Source: Halocaridina rubra
Lineage: Eukaryota > Arthropoda > Malacostraca > Decapoda > Atyidae
DNA length: 64,000 bases
Assembly: GCA_037179515.1 (NCBI GenBank)
Contig: JAXCGZ010007676.1
Span: 52,501 to 116,500 of the forward strand
Direction of reading: 5' to 3'
Every line of letters starts with the position of its first letter. Position 1 is the stretch's first letter. Position numbers and translations under genes: made by a program. Positions 29,887-42,088 of this stretch are shown piece by piece. The notes beneath the pieces were generated by a model. That model was not told the DNA's origin. It did no database searches and saw only the letters and a program-made list of their open reading frames with translations.

Positions 29887-30720
29887 TGAGATTTATAGAA
29901 GACTATTGACCTCATGACCTCCAGGTCATTTCGTCTCATAGATATAACGCTGAGAAAGTTATAACTTATTCCTCAAAAACATCTTAGAATTACAATTAGA
30001 TCGAAGATTTTCGAAAAAAGTTCCGTGGATCGGCTGCAAATAACAGCATTGGCCCTTATTATTATCTTTGTAAGGAAGGGGATCCCACCTCGATTCCCCC
30101 ACGTTCAACCCGTCAGTGTCCAACCCCTTTCGATGGGGATTAATACACACAAAAAAACAACGACAAACAACAGCTGTTTACTTCAGTGAGAGGGTGCGTT
30201 CTCAACACTGCATAAATATTTAATTCCATTCGACTAAGCAACGCTGTGATTACCCAAATGATGAATGATCGCTTGAAAGGTGATTTATATTTAACGTGTA
30301 AATCACTCGTTCTATTACTTTTCCTGCATTCTCGATATCTTGCATAAATCACTTTAAATTATTTCTTAAATTATATCTACTATGAGGTTTTAGATTTTTT
30401 TGTTGGATTAAACGTTGCCTGACAAAGTAATCTACTGAAATTTCTACAGCAGAAAAAAACAAAACAATAACAGTTCGGTTGCTAAAGCAAGATATAAACA
30501 AACGCAAAACAGTAATAAATAACATGAAGTTTTAACGCAATATTATCAATAGTGCACTGAAAAATATACACAAACAGGGAGACAAGACATTACCTTGTGG
30601 GCACATTTACATGACTGTATTGTGGTGCACCCTCTCCAGGTGGTGACCCTGAGGGGAATATTCTTCTTACAAATTAACTGTACTTTCAGTTCACAGTACA
30701 TCTGGAATGTGATAAAAAGT
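29887..30720. other. Probable 3' UTR and spacer downstream of the BRI3-like exon
   Basis: No repeat-derived SINE except an S3 tail piece at about 30,090-30,142 (CGTTCAACCCGTCAGTGTCC, CGATGGGGATTAATAC). An AATAAA at about 30,513 on + could serve the BRI3-like transcript, but this is only a motif match. Confidence 0.4.
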
Positions 30721-32000
30721 GGATCTTGTAAAGAAAAATAATCCCAGGGTGTTCAAGGGTTATTCATATATACAGGGCTAATCACTCACTACTCTGCCCT
30801 ATTTGAAAAAGTGGATCTTGTAAAGAAAAGTAATCCCAGGGTGTTCAAGGGTTATTCATATATATAGGGCTAATCACCTAACCTACCCTAACCTATTTGA
30901 AAGAGTGGATCTTGTACAGAAAAGTAATCCCAGGGTGTTCAAGGGTTATTCATATATACAAGGCTAATCACTCACTACTCTGCCCTAACATGATCTGACC
31001 TATTTGAAAAAAGTGGATCATGTACAGAAAAGTAATCCAAGGGTGTTCAAGGTTTATTCATATATACAGGGCTAATCACCCACTACTCTGCCCTATTGAA
31101 AAAGTGGATCTTGTAAAGAAAAGTAACCCCAGGGTGTTCAAGGGTTATTCATATATACAGGGCTAATCACCTAACCTATTTGAAAAAGTGGATCTTGTAC
31201 AGAAAAGTAATCTCAGGGTGTTCAAGGGTTATTCATATATACAGGGCTAATCACTCACTACTCTATCCAATTTGAAAAAGTGGATCTGGTAAAGAAAAGT
31301 AATCCCAGGGTGTTCAAGGGTTATTCATATATACAGGGCTAATCACCTAACCTACCCCAACCTATTTGAAAGAGTGGATCTTGTACAGAAAAGTAATCCC
31401 AGGGTGTTCAAGGGTTATTCATATATACAAGGCTAATCACTCACTACTCTGCCCTAACATGATCTGACCTATTTGAAAAAAGTGGATCATGTACAGAAAA
31501 GTAATGCAAGGGTGTTCAAGGTTTATTCATATATACAGGGCTAATCACCCACTACTCTGCCCTATTGAAAAAGTGGATCTTGTAAAGAAAAGTAACCCCA
31601 GGGTGTTCAAGGGTTATTCATATATACAGGGCTAATCACCTAACCTATTTGAAAAAGTGGATCTTGTACAGAAAAGTAATCTCAGGGTGTTCAAGGGTTA
31701 TTCATATATACAGGGCTAATCACTCACTACTCTATCCAATTTGAAAAAGTGGATCTGGTAAAGAAAAGTAATCCCAGGGTGTTCAAGGGTTATTCATATA
31801 TACAGGGCTAATCACCTAACCTACCCCAACCTATTTGCAAAGGTGGATCTTGTACAGAAAAGTAATCCCAGGGTGTTCAAGGGTTATTCATATATACAGG
31901 GCTAATCACTCACTACTCTGCCCTAACATGATCTGACCTATTTGAAAAAAGTGGATCTTGTAAAGAAAAGTAATCCCAGGGTGTTCAAGGGTTATTCATA
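30721..32000 (+). repeat. Higher-order tandem array (469-bp period, 14 subunits)
   Basis: Subunits start at GGATC positions 30721, 30813, 30907, 31015, 31106, 31190, 31282, 31376, 31484, 31575, 31659, 31751, 31845 and 31953. Spacings are 92, then a cycle of 94, 108, 91, 84, 92 bp repeated, so the array has a 469-bp higher-order period of five distinct subunits. Each reads GTGGATCTTGTAAAGAAAAG, CCCAGGGTGTTCAAGGGTTA, TTCATATATACAGGGCTAAT. Confidence 0.95.
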
Positions 32001-32097
32001 TACAAAAGGCTCATCACCTACCTTACCCTAACTTGACCTGACCTAACAATTTACGGGGTTACATAACTTTACATGGGGTTCCTGTAATTTACAAGAT
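32001..32097 (+). mobile_element. Right arm of the MITE-like element next to the array
   Basis: ACCTAACAATTTACGGGGTT, ACTTTACATGGGGTTCC, then TTTACAAGATCC, the inverted copy of the GGATCTTGTAAA that begins the array. Together array and arm form one element whose left arm was amplified. Confidence 0.8.
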
Positions 32098-32254
32098 CCA
32101 AAAAAGCTTATGCTGTGATAACCTTGTATTAGGCATTCAAAATACAGGTATATACTGTAGGAAGCTACAAAATATGCAATACAGTATTGGTAGAATAGTA
32201 CAGCACTGTTACCTGAGGTTACAAGCATGCCAATACAAATCAGTGATGATGATG

Positions 32255-32447
32255 ATTCGGTTTTACGTCACGAACTCCCTTATCTACTAAGGGCTAAGAC
32301 GGTTGCCTTCTTGCGAAGGACTTGTTTTGGCAAATGTAATCGTTACCCTGAGCGTATGCCCTTACTAACCTCAGTCCGTGATGGGGCGCGAACCCTCGAC
32401 CTGCCAAAACAGAGTCGTGGACGCTACCATTTTTCCACGGAGACTAC
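32255..32447 (-). mobile_element. S1 SINE, subfamily b, full length
   Basis: Reverse copy with flanking ATGCCAATACAA followed by (A)TCAGTG on both sides (32,227 and 32,449). Confidence 0.88.
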
Positions 32448-32449
32448 CA

Positions 32450-33033
32450 TGCCAATACAATCAGTGCCAAGTTATTTTATCAGACATAAGTATTTTTTTT
32501 TCTCTCCTATTGCGGCCAATATGAAATAATTGTGTGAAAAATAGCTAATACTTTGATTTGTATTGATAAAATATATAAACAGTAAATTATAGTTTCTAGT
32601 ATTATTTCCCATTTGACAAAAACCACTAACTTTTGGACACTTTAGTGTGTATACATTAACCTAACCTATGGCTTAACCTGACCATTTATGCCTAACTTTT
32701 GTTGTAAAGTTAGGTTAGGTGTACAAAAGTAATCATTTATCAAGATAGATTTTGGATTTTTGTGGCCCGCCACTTGGAATATAAAACTTACTCACCCCAA
32801 GCTGGTGAACTTCAAGTATCAACTTATTTCTTAAACTAACCAAACTAACCCTAATATTATAATACATTCCATGACTTTCCCTAACTAAAGGGTGAGAAAA
32901 TAAACAATTAGCATACAATGTTTTCGAATAATATGATTAATTACTAGGTAAATTTTTACATATGAAGTAATTTCATTTTGGAGGTGGAAATTATATTCTT
33001 CCTATGGTTATTTGATGTGACTTGAATGAATGG
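32450..33033. other. AT-rich spacer with scattered CCTAACC
   Basis: No gene supported. Irregular CTAACCTAACC and TTAGGTTAGG occurrences at 32,656-32,720 do not form an array. Confidence 0.45.
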
Positions 33034-33137
33034 ATTCAGTTTTACGTCACGAACTCCCTTTTCTACTAAGGGCTAGGGCGCTTGCCTTCTTGGGAAGGAC
33101 TTGTTTTGGCAGATGTAATCGTTACCCTGAGTGTATG
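33034..33137 (-). mobile_element. S1 SINE, subfamily b, headless
   Basis: TTCAGTTTTACGTCACGAAC to GTTACCCTGAGTGTATG; head absent. Confidence 0.82.
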
Positions 33138-33139
33138 TA

Positions 33140-33778
33140 ACCTTGAAAACAGAGAATTTCATGCTTACCTAACCTAAGAAATAGTACTTTAGAACAGTAT
33201 TCATTGTCACAATCATTCAAAAACATCAAAAGCCAAAGGAAAATGTTGTAAATTAATTCCTTTTGGGAGAAAGATTAGGTTAGCTTAATATTTACCATTG
33301 GTTATCTAAGTTAAATTCATTCATAATACCTCAAAAGCCACAAGTGACTTTTTTTGGTTGTTGTGCCAATCTCACTTTGGAGGCAATTTTTTTTTTTTTT
33401 TTTTTAAAGGTATTGAATGAATATGACCTCGGATATTGTCGGAAAAATCCTAACCTAACCTGCAAAAATAGCAGTTTATGAAAACTTCCAGTCATATTCA
33501 TTAAAAAAATTAAAAGCATAAGGAAAAATGTCATAACTTATTTATTGGGTTAGAATATATTTTCAAACGGTTCTAAAGGTCACAATCATTCAAATACTAA
33601 AAGGAAAAATATAATTTTCAATTCCGAAATTCAGACGGCCACAATTGTGTAAAAAAATAATGCAATAGTTATTACCCATGATCGAACCCACTGCGGGGCG
33701 TTAGGCTGGACATCTTGCCTTGCCACCCCCAGCTCCAATCCGTGTTTAGCCTCCATAACAGAGTATAACTGGAACTCT

Positions 33779-33826
<48 letters not shown>

Positions 33827-34690
33827 GGAATGACACCAAGTCTTGTTCATAGGATACCTTTGGAAATGTCCCCTCCACGTCTTGTATATAAGAAAATGTT
33901 TCCATCTATCGCTGGAAAAGGTGTTGCATGGCACGATAGTCCTCTACATGCATTATAATTACCTTATCACCAATAATCACTATGAAAAACAATAATCTCA
34001 CAAAATACGACTTCAACGACGCCATTCAACTACCAAATCCCGACGGCATGGTTGCTTTCAGTATTGCCAACAACTCTCCTTGACTATTTTTAACTATAAT
34101 GTCTTTATAAATTAGCTAAAATCTTTTGTGGGCTTTTATTTCATTAAAAATTAATTTCATTGAAATATATACGCTATTTATATAATAAACGTCAATTTTC
34201 GGTTAATAGGTACGTATTTACGGATAAGATTAAATTTTAATATCTGGTAACACTGAAACTACTGGAGCCTTCCACGGGGTTCTATATTTCACAATTTTTG
34301 GTAATTATCCTTTTTTTTCAATTATTTTTTAGGTATCGGTTTTGATTCTAGTCCGAAACGATAAATAGAAGGAAATTTTACATACAAATATTTTTTTTTT
34401 ATAAAAATTGAATTAGTTCCACCATTTAAAAAAACAATAATTCCGGAAAATTTGGAAATTTACCCATAGATATGCAGAGAAAATTACTTTTAGACCATTA
34501 ACTAACCCCGTATATTGAGTTAAGCTAATGCCTGACCTGACCTAAATATTTCCTTGCTGATTTCATGCATCGGATTCCTATCTTGGCTTGATTTCATATC
34601 TATAATATTATAAAAAATGAATCTACTTTTTTCTGCCATGTTTTCTTAATATTCATATCCAAACTGTTATTATCATTATAATTGTTTTTG
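33140..34690. other. AT-rich spacer, S3 fragment and poly(A) run
   Basis: No gene supported. A + strand S3-like fragment at about 33,678-33,770 (ATGATCGAACCCACTGCGGG, CCCCCAGCTCCAATCCGTG) is followed by about 42 A at 33,780-33,822. Short TCTGGTAACACTG phrase at 34,242. Confidence 0.5.
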
Positions 34691-34691
34691 A

Positions 34692-34800
34692 TGTTCCGGT
34701 TTTACGTCACGGGCTCCCTGTTCTACCAAGGGCTAGGATGGTTGCCTTCTTGCGAGGGACTTGTTTTGGCAGATGTAGTCGTCACCCTGAGTGCATGCCC
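34692..34800 (-). mobile_element. S1 SINE, subfamily a, headless
   Basis: GTTCCGGTTTTACGTCACGG to GAGTGCATGCCC. TATCATTATAATT before and TATCATCATTATAATT after suggest a target-site duplication around the short form. Confidence 0.84.
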
Positions 34801-35337
34801 TATCATCATTATAATTATGATCATATATATCTATGAATGAATTCGATATATGTGAATCTGACATCGAAAATGCATTACAAATGAGTCTTACTTTCACTTA
34901 GATTCTTTACATTTCCACAATTGGTTTCGAACCTAGGTCTGATATAGGATGGAAAAGCTCAAGGCTTTAGCTACATGAAGGTACGCGTCATTTTTTTTCT
35001 TCTTTTTTTTAAGATGAAAACTTTTAAGTTATTACAAATGGCAAAATTACCTCAACTCCAATGTAATTTGAGTCTATCATATACTATTTTTGTTTAAACC
35101 TTATTATAAATAAGAACAAAAAGCATATATAACTACCTACTGTATGCCTATAAATGGAAATTATCCCTTCTTGGCGTAAAGCCTATCTCCTCGCTTCGCT
35201 GATCAGATATCACCTTCGCTAAGTCTGTCAGCCCCCACGTATGCGCTATGCATTTGCGACAAGCTCTCATGCCATTCATGAGAATTTCTATTTCAAAACG
35301 AAACGTACACACAAATGACCATTGTTTACAAGCTGCC

Positions 35338-35590
35338 GAGCCACTAAGACATTTTTCATCGTAATTCGGGCCGAACGTTGACTCCAAAAGTGTCAGACCA
35401 TATACACATATTAGAATTATTTACAATCTTCCTAGCCACTAAGATATTTTTCATATTAATTCGGGCTAAACGTTGACTTCAAAAGTGTCAGACCATATAC
35501 ACATATTAGAATTATTTACAATCTTCCTAGCCACTAAGATATTTTTCATCTTAATTCGGGCTAAATGTTGACTTCAAAAGTGTCAAAGTT
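35338..35590. repeat. 96-bp tandem repeat, about 2.7 copies
   Basis: Repeating blocks GCCACTAAGATATTTTTCAT, TTAATTCGGGCTAAACGTTG and AGTGTCAGACCATATACACA at about 35,338, 35,434 and 35,530. Confidence 0.9.
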
Positions 35591-35599
35591 ACTTACACA

Positions 35600-36400
35600 A
35601 TATTATTAACTAGAAAAGTTGTCAACAGGTAATATTGAAATAAAAAAAATAATAATATTATTTATGGCCCGTGGGCCAACAGTTGCCCATAAGCGGTATA
35701 CATCACCTGGACATCTTACACAATTGAAACGTGCGGATGGAATAAAAAAAAAAGAAAAAAAAAGCAATAATGGTACAAACTCCAAGAATATCAACAGACG
35801 AACACATTTTATTGTTTCGGTACAGTATTAATTACTATGAAATAGACATCAACAGCATCATTGTATGTATAAACATGTCTGGCTTACATTATAAAAAGTT
35901 AAAAAGTATAAAAGTCTTGTTTTAATCACATACTATGACAGTAACAAAAAGCAAAGAGAGCTCTTACCAACAAAAAAAAAAAATGAGTGCTCTTAAGATA
36001 AAAAATAAAAAATTCAAGAAAATTCCACCTCTAAATATTAAAATTAAACAGGCATGAATTTTTTATTATCAATATAATACACAAACATTCTTTGCTATTT
36101 TTTTTCAAAGACATAATTAAAGTGGGTCTTTACAGAAAAAAAAAATGTATAAAAGTCTAGCAAAATGACATGATTGTATACTTTGACTTTCCAGTAATAA
36201 ATGAAAAAAAAAATGAGATGAATGAGAGAGTATCATGAGATTGGTAATGATTATATACATCATATCCCTAGACTAAAAAAATGTATTTTTTATAGCTATA
36301 CTGTGTGTAAGTGAAGCAGAAAGATATCTATTTGTTCCATTAATCTAAGCTAAAAAAAGTAAATAAAATGAGAAATGACCCTAGTCACTTGTAGTACACA
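35600..36400. other. AT-rich single-copy DNA
   Basis: No gene supported. On the - strand an AATAAA at about 35,808-35,813 is followed by T/G-rich sequence (TGTGTTCGTCTGTTGATATT). This is the kind of arrangement expected of a poly(A) site and could end a long Src 3' UTR. Confidence 0.35.
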
Positions 36401-36404
36401 AAGA

Positions 36405-36960
36405 AAACTGACTAGTTTACATATTTACTTCAAATATGTCAGCAAATCAGTTCTCCTAATCACTGTAGTACACCAAGAGAACTGGTTATTTTACATATTT
36501 ACTTTAAATATATTAACAAATCAGTTCTCCTAATCACTATAGTACACCAAGAGAGCTGGTTAGTTTACATATTTACTTAAAATATATAAACAAATCAGTT
36601 CTCCTAATCACTATAGTACACCAAGAGAACTGACTAGTTAATATATTTACTGCTGATATATAAACAATACAGTTCTCCTAATCATTGTAGTACATTAAAG
36701 AGAAATGACTAGTTTATATATTTACTGCTGATATATAAACAAAGACAGTTCTCCCAATCATTGTAGTATATTAAAGAGAAATGACTAGTTTACATATTTA
36801 CTGCTGATATATAAACAAGACAGTTCTCCTAATCATTGTAGTACATTAAAGAGATATGACAAGTTTACATATTTACTGAAGATATATAAACAAGACAGTT
36901 CTCCTAATCATTGTAGTACACTAAAGAGAAATGACTAGTTTACATATTTACACACAAGAT
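36405..36960. repeat. 74-76-bp tandem repeat, about 7.5 copies
   Basis: Units contain GACTAGTTTACATATTTACT, GATATATAAACA and CAGTTCTCCTAATCATTGTA. TAGTTTA-type anchors fall near 36413, 36487, 36561, 36635, 36710, 36786, 36860 and 36935. The first three units (TTCAAATATGTCAGC type) differ from later ones, so expansion was stepwise. Confidence 0.9.
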
Positions 36961-39720
36961 ATGCACTTTACATAAGAGTCTGCCATGAGAGCTTCAATAC
37001 ACCACAGAAACTCTACATAGGGTTAGGTTCGATACTTCTTGCAATTAGTGCCTTGGCTCCCATATAAGTATGGTTGTGTTAGATAAGTCCCCATTCAAGC
37101 CTTAAATGAAAGTGAGAATGATTTCCTTCAACACTAATAATTGGATGACAATTCAAGTAGATAAAAAATCTGCTTTTTAATTAAATCTGTTCTTTAAACT
37201 TGTTAATATTTTTGATCCCGTAAGGCTATATTTCTCCTCTATCTGGCTCAGTCACAGGTAATGCATGATACGACAAGACACTTTTGTTCTATCAATTCCA
37301 AACGGAACACCTTTCACCTATTACTCCACACCGTTGATGTGTTAGTATTATCAGATCACATCTCTTTAGATATTAAGTTTCCAATTCCAAAGACTAAATT
37401 GACACTCATTTGTGATCTTTTATCATACAGAGATCTTATCTTGGTCTTAGCATTCTAAATTGAATATAAGTAGCACCCCCTCTGAAAATGATAATTAAAT
37501 GTTGATAAAAGTTCACGTGAATTGTAGTCAAGGAACACGTCTGATCGGTGATACAAATTCTTAATTCCCTTTTGTTAATAATTTTGACCACCTTTCAGAC
37601 TTTGCCAGAAGACATAATACAATAAACATAATGTATTGAAGTATACATAAAATAATTTAGTGTCAACATTAATTTGCTTCTCTAAAAGGAATACTGTATT
37701 TCATTACGTATAAACCTCTCAAAGCACCCTGTTTAATCCATGGCACTTTTATCAAATCTAAACTGCTTTTCTATGTCATTGATTTAGAAAATGCCGTTAC
37801 CTAATACATAAAACTTCCTATACTAAACTCAGCCTGATGAACACTCAGGATACGACCACTTTTTGCTCTCTGCTACCACTATTTCACAGTTTACCAGCAT
37901 ATTAAATGTGGAAAAGATGAATGGATGGAGTCTTTACATATGTATGCAAAAAATTTCAAACACCGTTTTACACTGCAAATATCAGAATAATTATTACTAC
38001 TTCTGGTATCCTCAATTTTGCGAATAAGTAATTATGCCATGAGGCAGATTTCCAGGGGGTTTATATATTTTTCTCAACATGTCAAATTTCCACTGAAGCT
38101 CGCACGGTGGCCCGCAAACTGAACTAAAGAAAAATGGGAGGTATGATGACTTTATTGCAACCTCTCCATCCACTTCATTCCATCAGGTGTTCTGAGGCAA
38201 GAAAATAAAAATCAGGGACAATGGGACTGCCGACCCCACACTCATAACTGGGTCTTATTGTAACGAACTGTTTTAAGTGTCACAGACACGTGGAGCTGGG
38301 GAAAAGAGGCTCTACTATGTTAAAGAACTGTGTAAGGCATCCCTTTCCAAGAGGAAATGTGTTTATGTTTTCATATTTATAAGTGTCCATTCAATATTAT
38401 TCATTATCATGCAGAGATTACTGATATAACTGACCACATACAATATTTTTCTTTCTGACATTTTATGCATCACTACAAACCCCCATCATGGGGATGGACA
38501 CAGTGTATAGCTCAGGAATTAAGGCTCGACGCCCTTCCTAACACCCCACGAAAGGTTCGATCGCGGGTCTGTTAACTTTCTAGTCGAGAATTCTAACAAC
38601 TTTGCTACCGTGGTACCCAATCCACATACTCAGTTATTAAAATAAAAATATTAAAGCAAATGGAGGACGTGCATGTAACTCTACAAACATCCATAACAGA
38701 CAATATGTCTGACATAAGGTTAATTCCTTGTTCATTTACAGCTTGAGTATACGGGAATGAGCATTATAAATGATCGTAAATCACTTTAAAATACTATAAA
38801 ATGAACTTTTTTCTTTTCCTAAAGTAATATAAGTCATATGTAAGACCTTTCAGAACACAATGCATCAATTTTCTTACACTTGCAACCACAGTGAAAAAAG
38901 ATACGAAAAGAATACATCCATTCTTAAAAACCTATTCTTCATACAATATAATTTGTATTTATTGGCTACACTGTTCACTAAGATTTCATCTCTGCCAAAA
39001 GCAAATATATTTTTTAAACGCAAAATTATATCCCCCTCTAGCTGCGGGGATAGCCATATCTGTAATACAATGGAAACAAGGCATCAAAAATAATAATTTG
39101 AAAATTTACAGAAGCAAAATGTATGTCTAGTAATGATATAAACTTCAAAAGAAACATAATCAGCAGAGACAATACCAAATAATAAAATTTATAGAAACAA
39201 GGACTATACAGCAATTTGCTTGCAACCGAAACAAAATCTTTCTTAACAGCAATTTCTTGCACACGCATACTTATTACATTTTCGTACCGCAAAACATTAT
39301 CGAATACAATACAGCATCATAAAAATGGTTATTATAATGTACTATAACTACAAAATGGCTACGATTAATATTTTCAATGTATACAGCTTTGGTAATGACG
39401 GCTTAAAAGTAAATGATACTATTCATTAAAAGGTATGTACATTATAAGCTAGGGAAGAGAGAGAAAAGAGTCAAGAGCCACATGCAACTGACAAAAAAAG
39501 TCATTATTCATTTCGCTTTCCAGAAATCATTACCTTATTTACAGTGTCAGAGACTTTTACTAAGTCATTACAGGTCCTCTTTTTAAAGAATGAGCACATT
39601 ACACTGATACTTTTTAATAACAGAATACTAAATGCACCTTTTAATTCAGTATTATTTTCCCTCTCATTAACGTGTTAACACCTTAACAAGGACACACAAT
39701 GACTATAAAGTGCGCGTTAT
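36961..39720. other. AT-rich DNA with no supported gene
   Basis: Open frames are short and without recognisable motifs. One diverged reverse S3 copy lies at about 38,462-38,625 (CCCCCATCATGGGGATGG, CCTTCCTAACACCCCACG, GTTCGATCGCGGGTCTG). Confidence 0.5.
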
Positions 39721-39728
39721 AATATACA

Positions 39729-39975
39729 AGTTCCAAACAACTCTGTTGCCTGACTGGACAAAGGCAAACCCATTTTTCTTGGGATAATAACATTCTAAAC
39801 TTCATATGTTAAGTTCCAAAAAGCTCTGCTTCCTAGTTGTATATAGGTAACCCCATTCTTCTTGGAATAATAACAATCTAAACTTCATATAAGTTCCAAA
39901 CAACTCTGTTTCCTGGTTGGGCAAAGGCAAAACCATTCTTCTTGGAATATTAAGTCTGAGCTTTATATGACAGTA
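39729..39975. repeat. About 82-bp tandem repeat, 3 copies
   Basis: AAGTTCCAAACAACTCTGTT, CCATTCTTCTTGGAATAA and TCTAAACTTCATAT recur at about 39729, 39812 and 39892 with 10-20% divergence by eye. Confidence 0.85.
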
Positions 39976-41870
39976 AGGATGTTATATGGCATGATCAGCA
40001 CAACTATGCCCACACCTGGTGGCTGGTTCTTAATATTGCTATTGTACTAGTAGACTTGCACAACAGTAGGAAAACTAATGTCAAAAGGACCAAAATTCTT
40101 CAGCGCCTATTTCATGCCTCCTACAACTAACAGAAAGTATGAGTCAAGGATCTTCCTTTTGGCCAAATATTTCGAGGGTATACTGTGAATCTTTTGTGCT
40201 CCACCACAAAGAAAATCAGGTGGGAAATCAATATACCCATACATATTTCCCTATCCATTTACATCCACCTTGGGCAGTAAATATAAATTTACATTTGTAA
40301 ATTTACTGGAAACAGCAAATACATCCTACATAATCTTAAAAATACTCAGTCAGTTAAATTCTTCACTTTACTTCATTATATATTTCAAAGAATTTCGTAC
40401 CTTTTTCAAGCCATAATATAATGTTAACGTTTCTCAGCACTGTGCAAGTAAATTTTATTTGCTCTCCTAATGAAGGATAAACTCACCTATAAATCTGTTA
40501 CTTGATAGTAATATATAACAACAGAGTGACTTTTCATTCCATTATCATTGCTACACATTACATGCTTGGTACACTTTCAGTTGAATGGATACATAGAATT
40601 TTCGAGAGACTTTACACTTTAGCAAGGTGTGGTCCATGCCAAACACAAAACGATTTACTTAACTATTCCTGTGGGAGTTATCCCTTTAAATGTAACAAAA
40701 TCCAACAACAGAGCAGGAAATTGCAATGTTGACCCTGTCTTTCCATTCCAGACATACAAGATTCACAAACACAAATATAATTACTTCAAGATACAAAACT
40801 ATTTTTAGTGGTAGGTACAATATGGAAAGAGGAGTAACCACTTCATCCGTACATGCACTACATATTTTACCATTCTTTTTAGAAAACAAAGTCAGTGTAA
40901 ATACAAAATACCAATAAAAACTCGTTTACATAGGAATGTAAGAAATTGATCCCCCAATTGAAATTCCACAAAATGCCAATAGATCAACTCAACGCTGGTA
41001 ATGCATGCGTCTAATTCAGGTTCAGATTTTGATGTAAAATTGACACAGTCAAAATTTTTTTTCCTAAATGAAATGTACTGAGGTAATTAGGAAGGGGAGA
41101 ATTCAGAGTAAACATATCTTTATTCATATTAGAATTAACGATCATACTTCCAGTGCTATGGTTTACAATACAGTGTGGTATTCACATATTAAGTCGTAAG
41201 AGTGTTAGAGAGCAAGCACACTGCCTCCATACTTATGGGAATATATGCATATTACTTATTCCACTTATCTGAAGGCTTAACAAGTCTTCATTTAAGGGTG
41301 CACATCTAATAACCCTTCCTAGATGAAATAACTCTATTTACACGACAAATTTGACAAGAGGAGTTCAATATGACCTACATACTTAGCTTTTTTTTACATA
41401 TACTCTAACAGGACTGGAATGATAAAGATTTTTTTCAATCTCTAAAAGCAATTTTGAGAATTGTATATAATGCCTTCAAATACAGTTGTCCCTCATCTTA
41501 CACTGTTTAAACTAGCGCAGTTCTGAATATACACAATTGGAAAATATTAAAAAAAATAAAATTTCATAATATTTTCTCCAAAAAAATGGTCTAGTAACTA
41601 CAAAAATAACTTTAAATTAAATTAACATAGTTCAAGAAGAGCATAGTAATCTACGCATGATTCAATGTATGCATGAGGTTGGGAATAGATTATATACTAA
41701 GCATAGACACTTTTATAAAAGTGTTTTGACTATATGCAAATTCTGACTTACACTGGGAGTGGTGAACCAATTAATAGCATAAGATGAGGGACAACTGTAT
41801 ATTAATTTCAACGGTGTTTATAATTAAAGCAGGTGGTGTGCATGATGTGAAGTGAGTACTCCCAATTCCT
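39976..41870. other. AT-rich DNA, candidate Src 3' UTR
   Basis: No open frame of note. Directly downstream (on -) of the distal Src last exon, so part may be its 3' UTR. Two local near-duplicates of CAACTGTATATTAATTTC-type text suggest small insertions only. Confidence 0.4.
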
Positions 41871-42088
41871 TTAAAATGCTGCACTTGATTCAGCATACAC
41901 TGCACTATTATAAGAGTCAAAGTTAAGAAAGACATCGTGAATATGTTCAAAACTTGGCCTATGCATGGGTTCTGCGTGCCAGCAGTCACACATGACTTCG
42001 TATAATATATCAGGGCATTCGAGCTGCACAGGCTTACCCATACGGTAACCGCTTGGTACTTGCTCTGCAACTTCTCTGTTGGTCATCC
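41871..42088 (-). CDS. Src-family kinase, distal alternative last exon (b)
   Basis: Acceptor TTTATATTTCAG precedes GGATGACC. The exon starts in phase 1 and completes the glycine codon left by the exon at 48.1 kb. It encodes GMTNREVAEQVPSGYRMGKP, CPDILYEVMCDCWHAEP, MHRPSFEHIHDVFLNFDSYN and SAVYAESSAAF before TAA. This is the end of the kinase C-lobe (WH-x-x-P-x-x-RP-x-F, subdomain XI arginine present) plus a tail with a tyrosine at the position of the Csk-regulated tyrosine. Two residues longer than exon a between KP and CPD. By hand count about 38% of codons end in G or C. Its phase and content make it mutually exclusive with exon a at 46.3 kb. Confidence 0.88.

Noticed and set aside
32640..32720. 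CCTAACC/TTAGG runs as an interstitial telomere
   Set aside because: Irregular and only one to three units long here and near 15.0 and 43.6 kb; they belong partly to the MITE-like element.
35148..35387. 79-codon - strand frame with CRKCIAHTWGL
   Set aside because: Overlaps the first unit of the 96-bp tandem repeat and has no recognisable domain or splice support.
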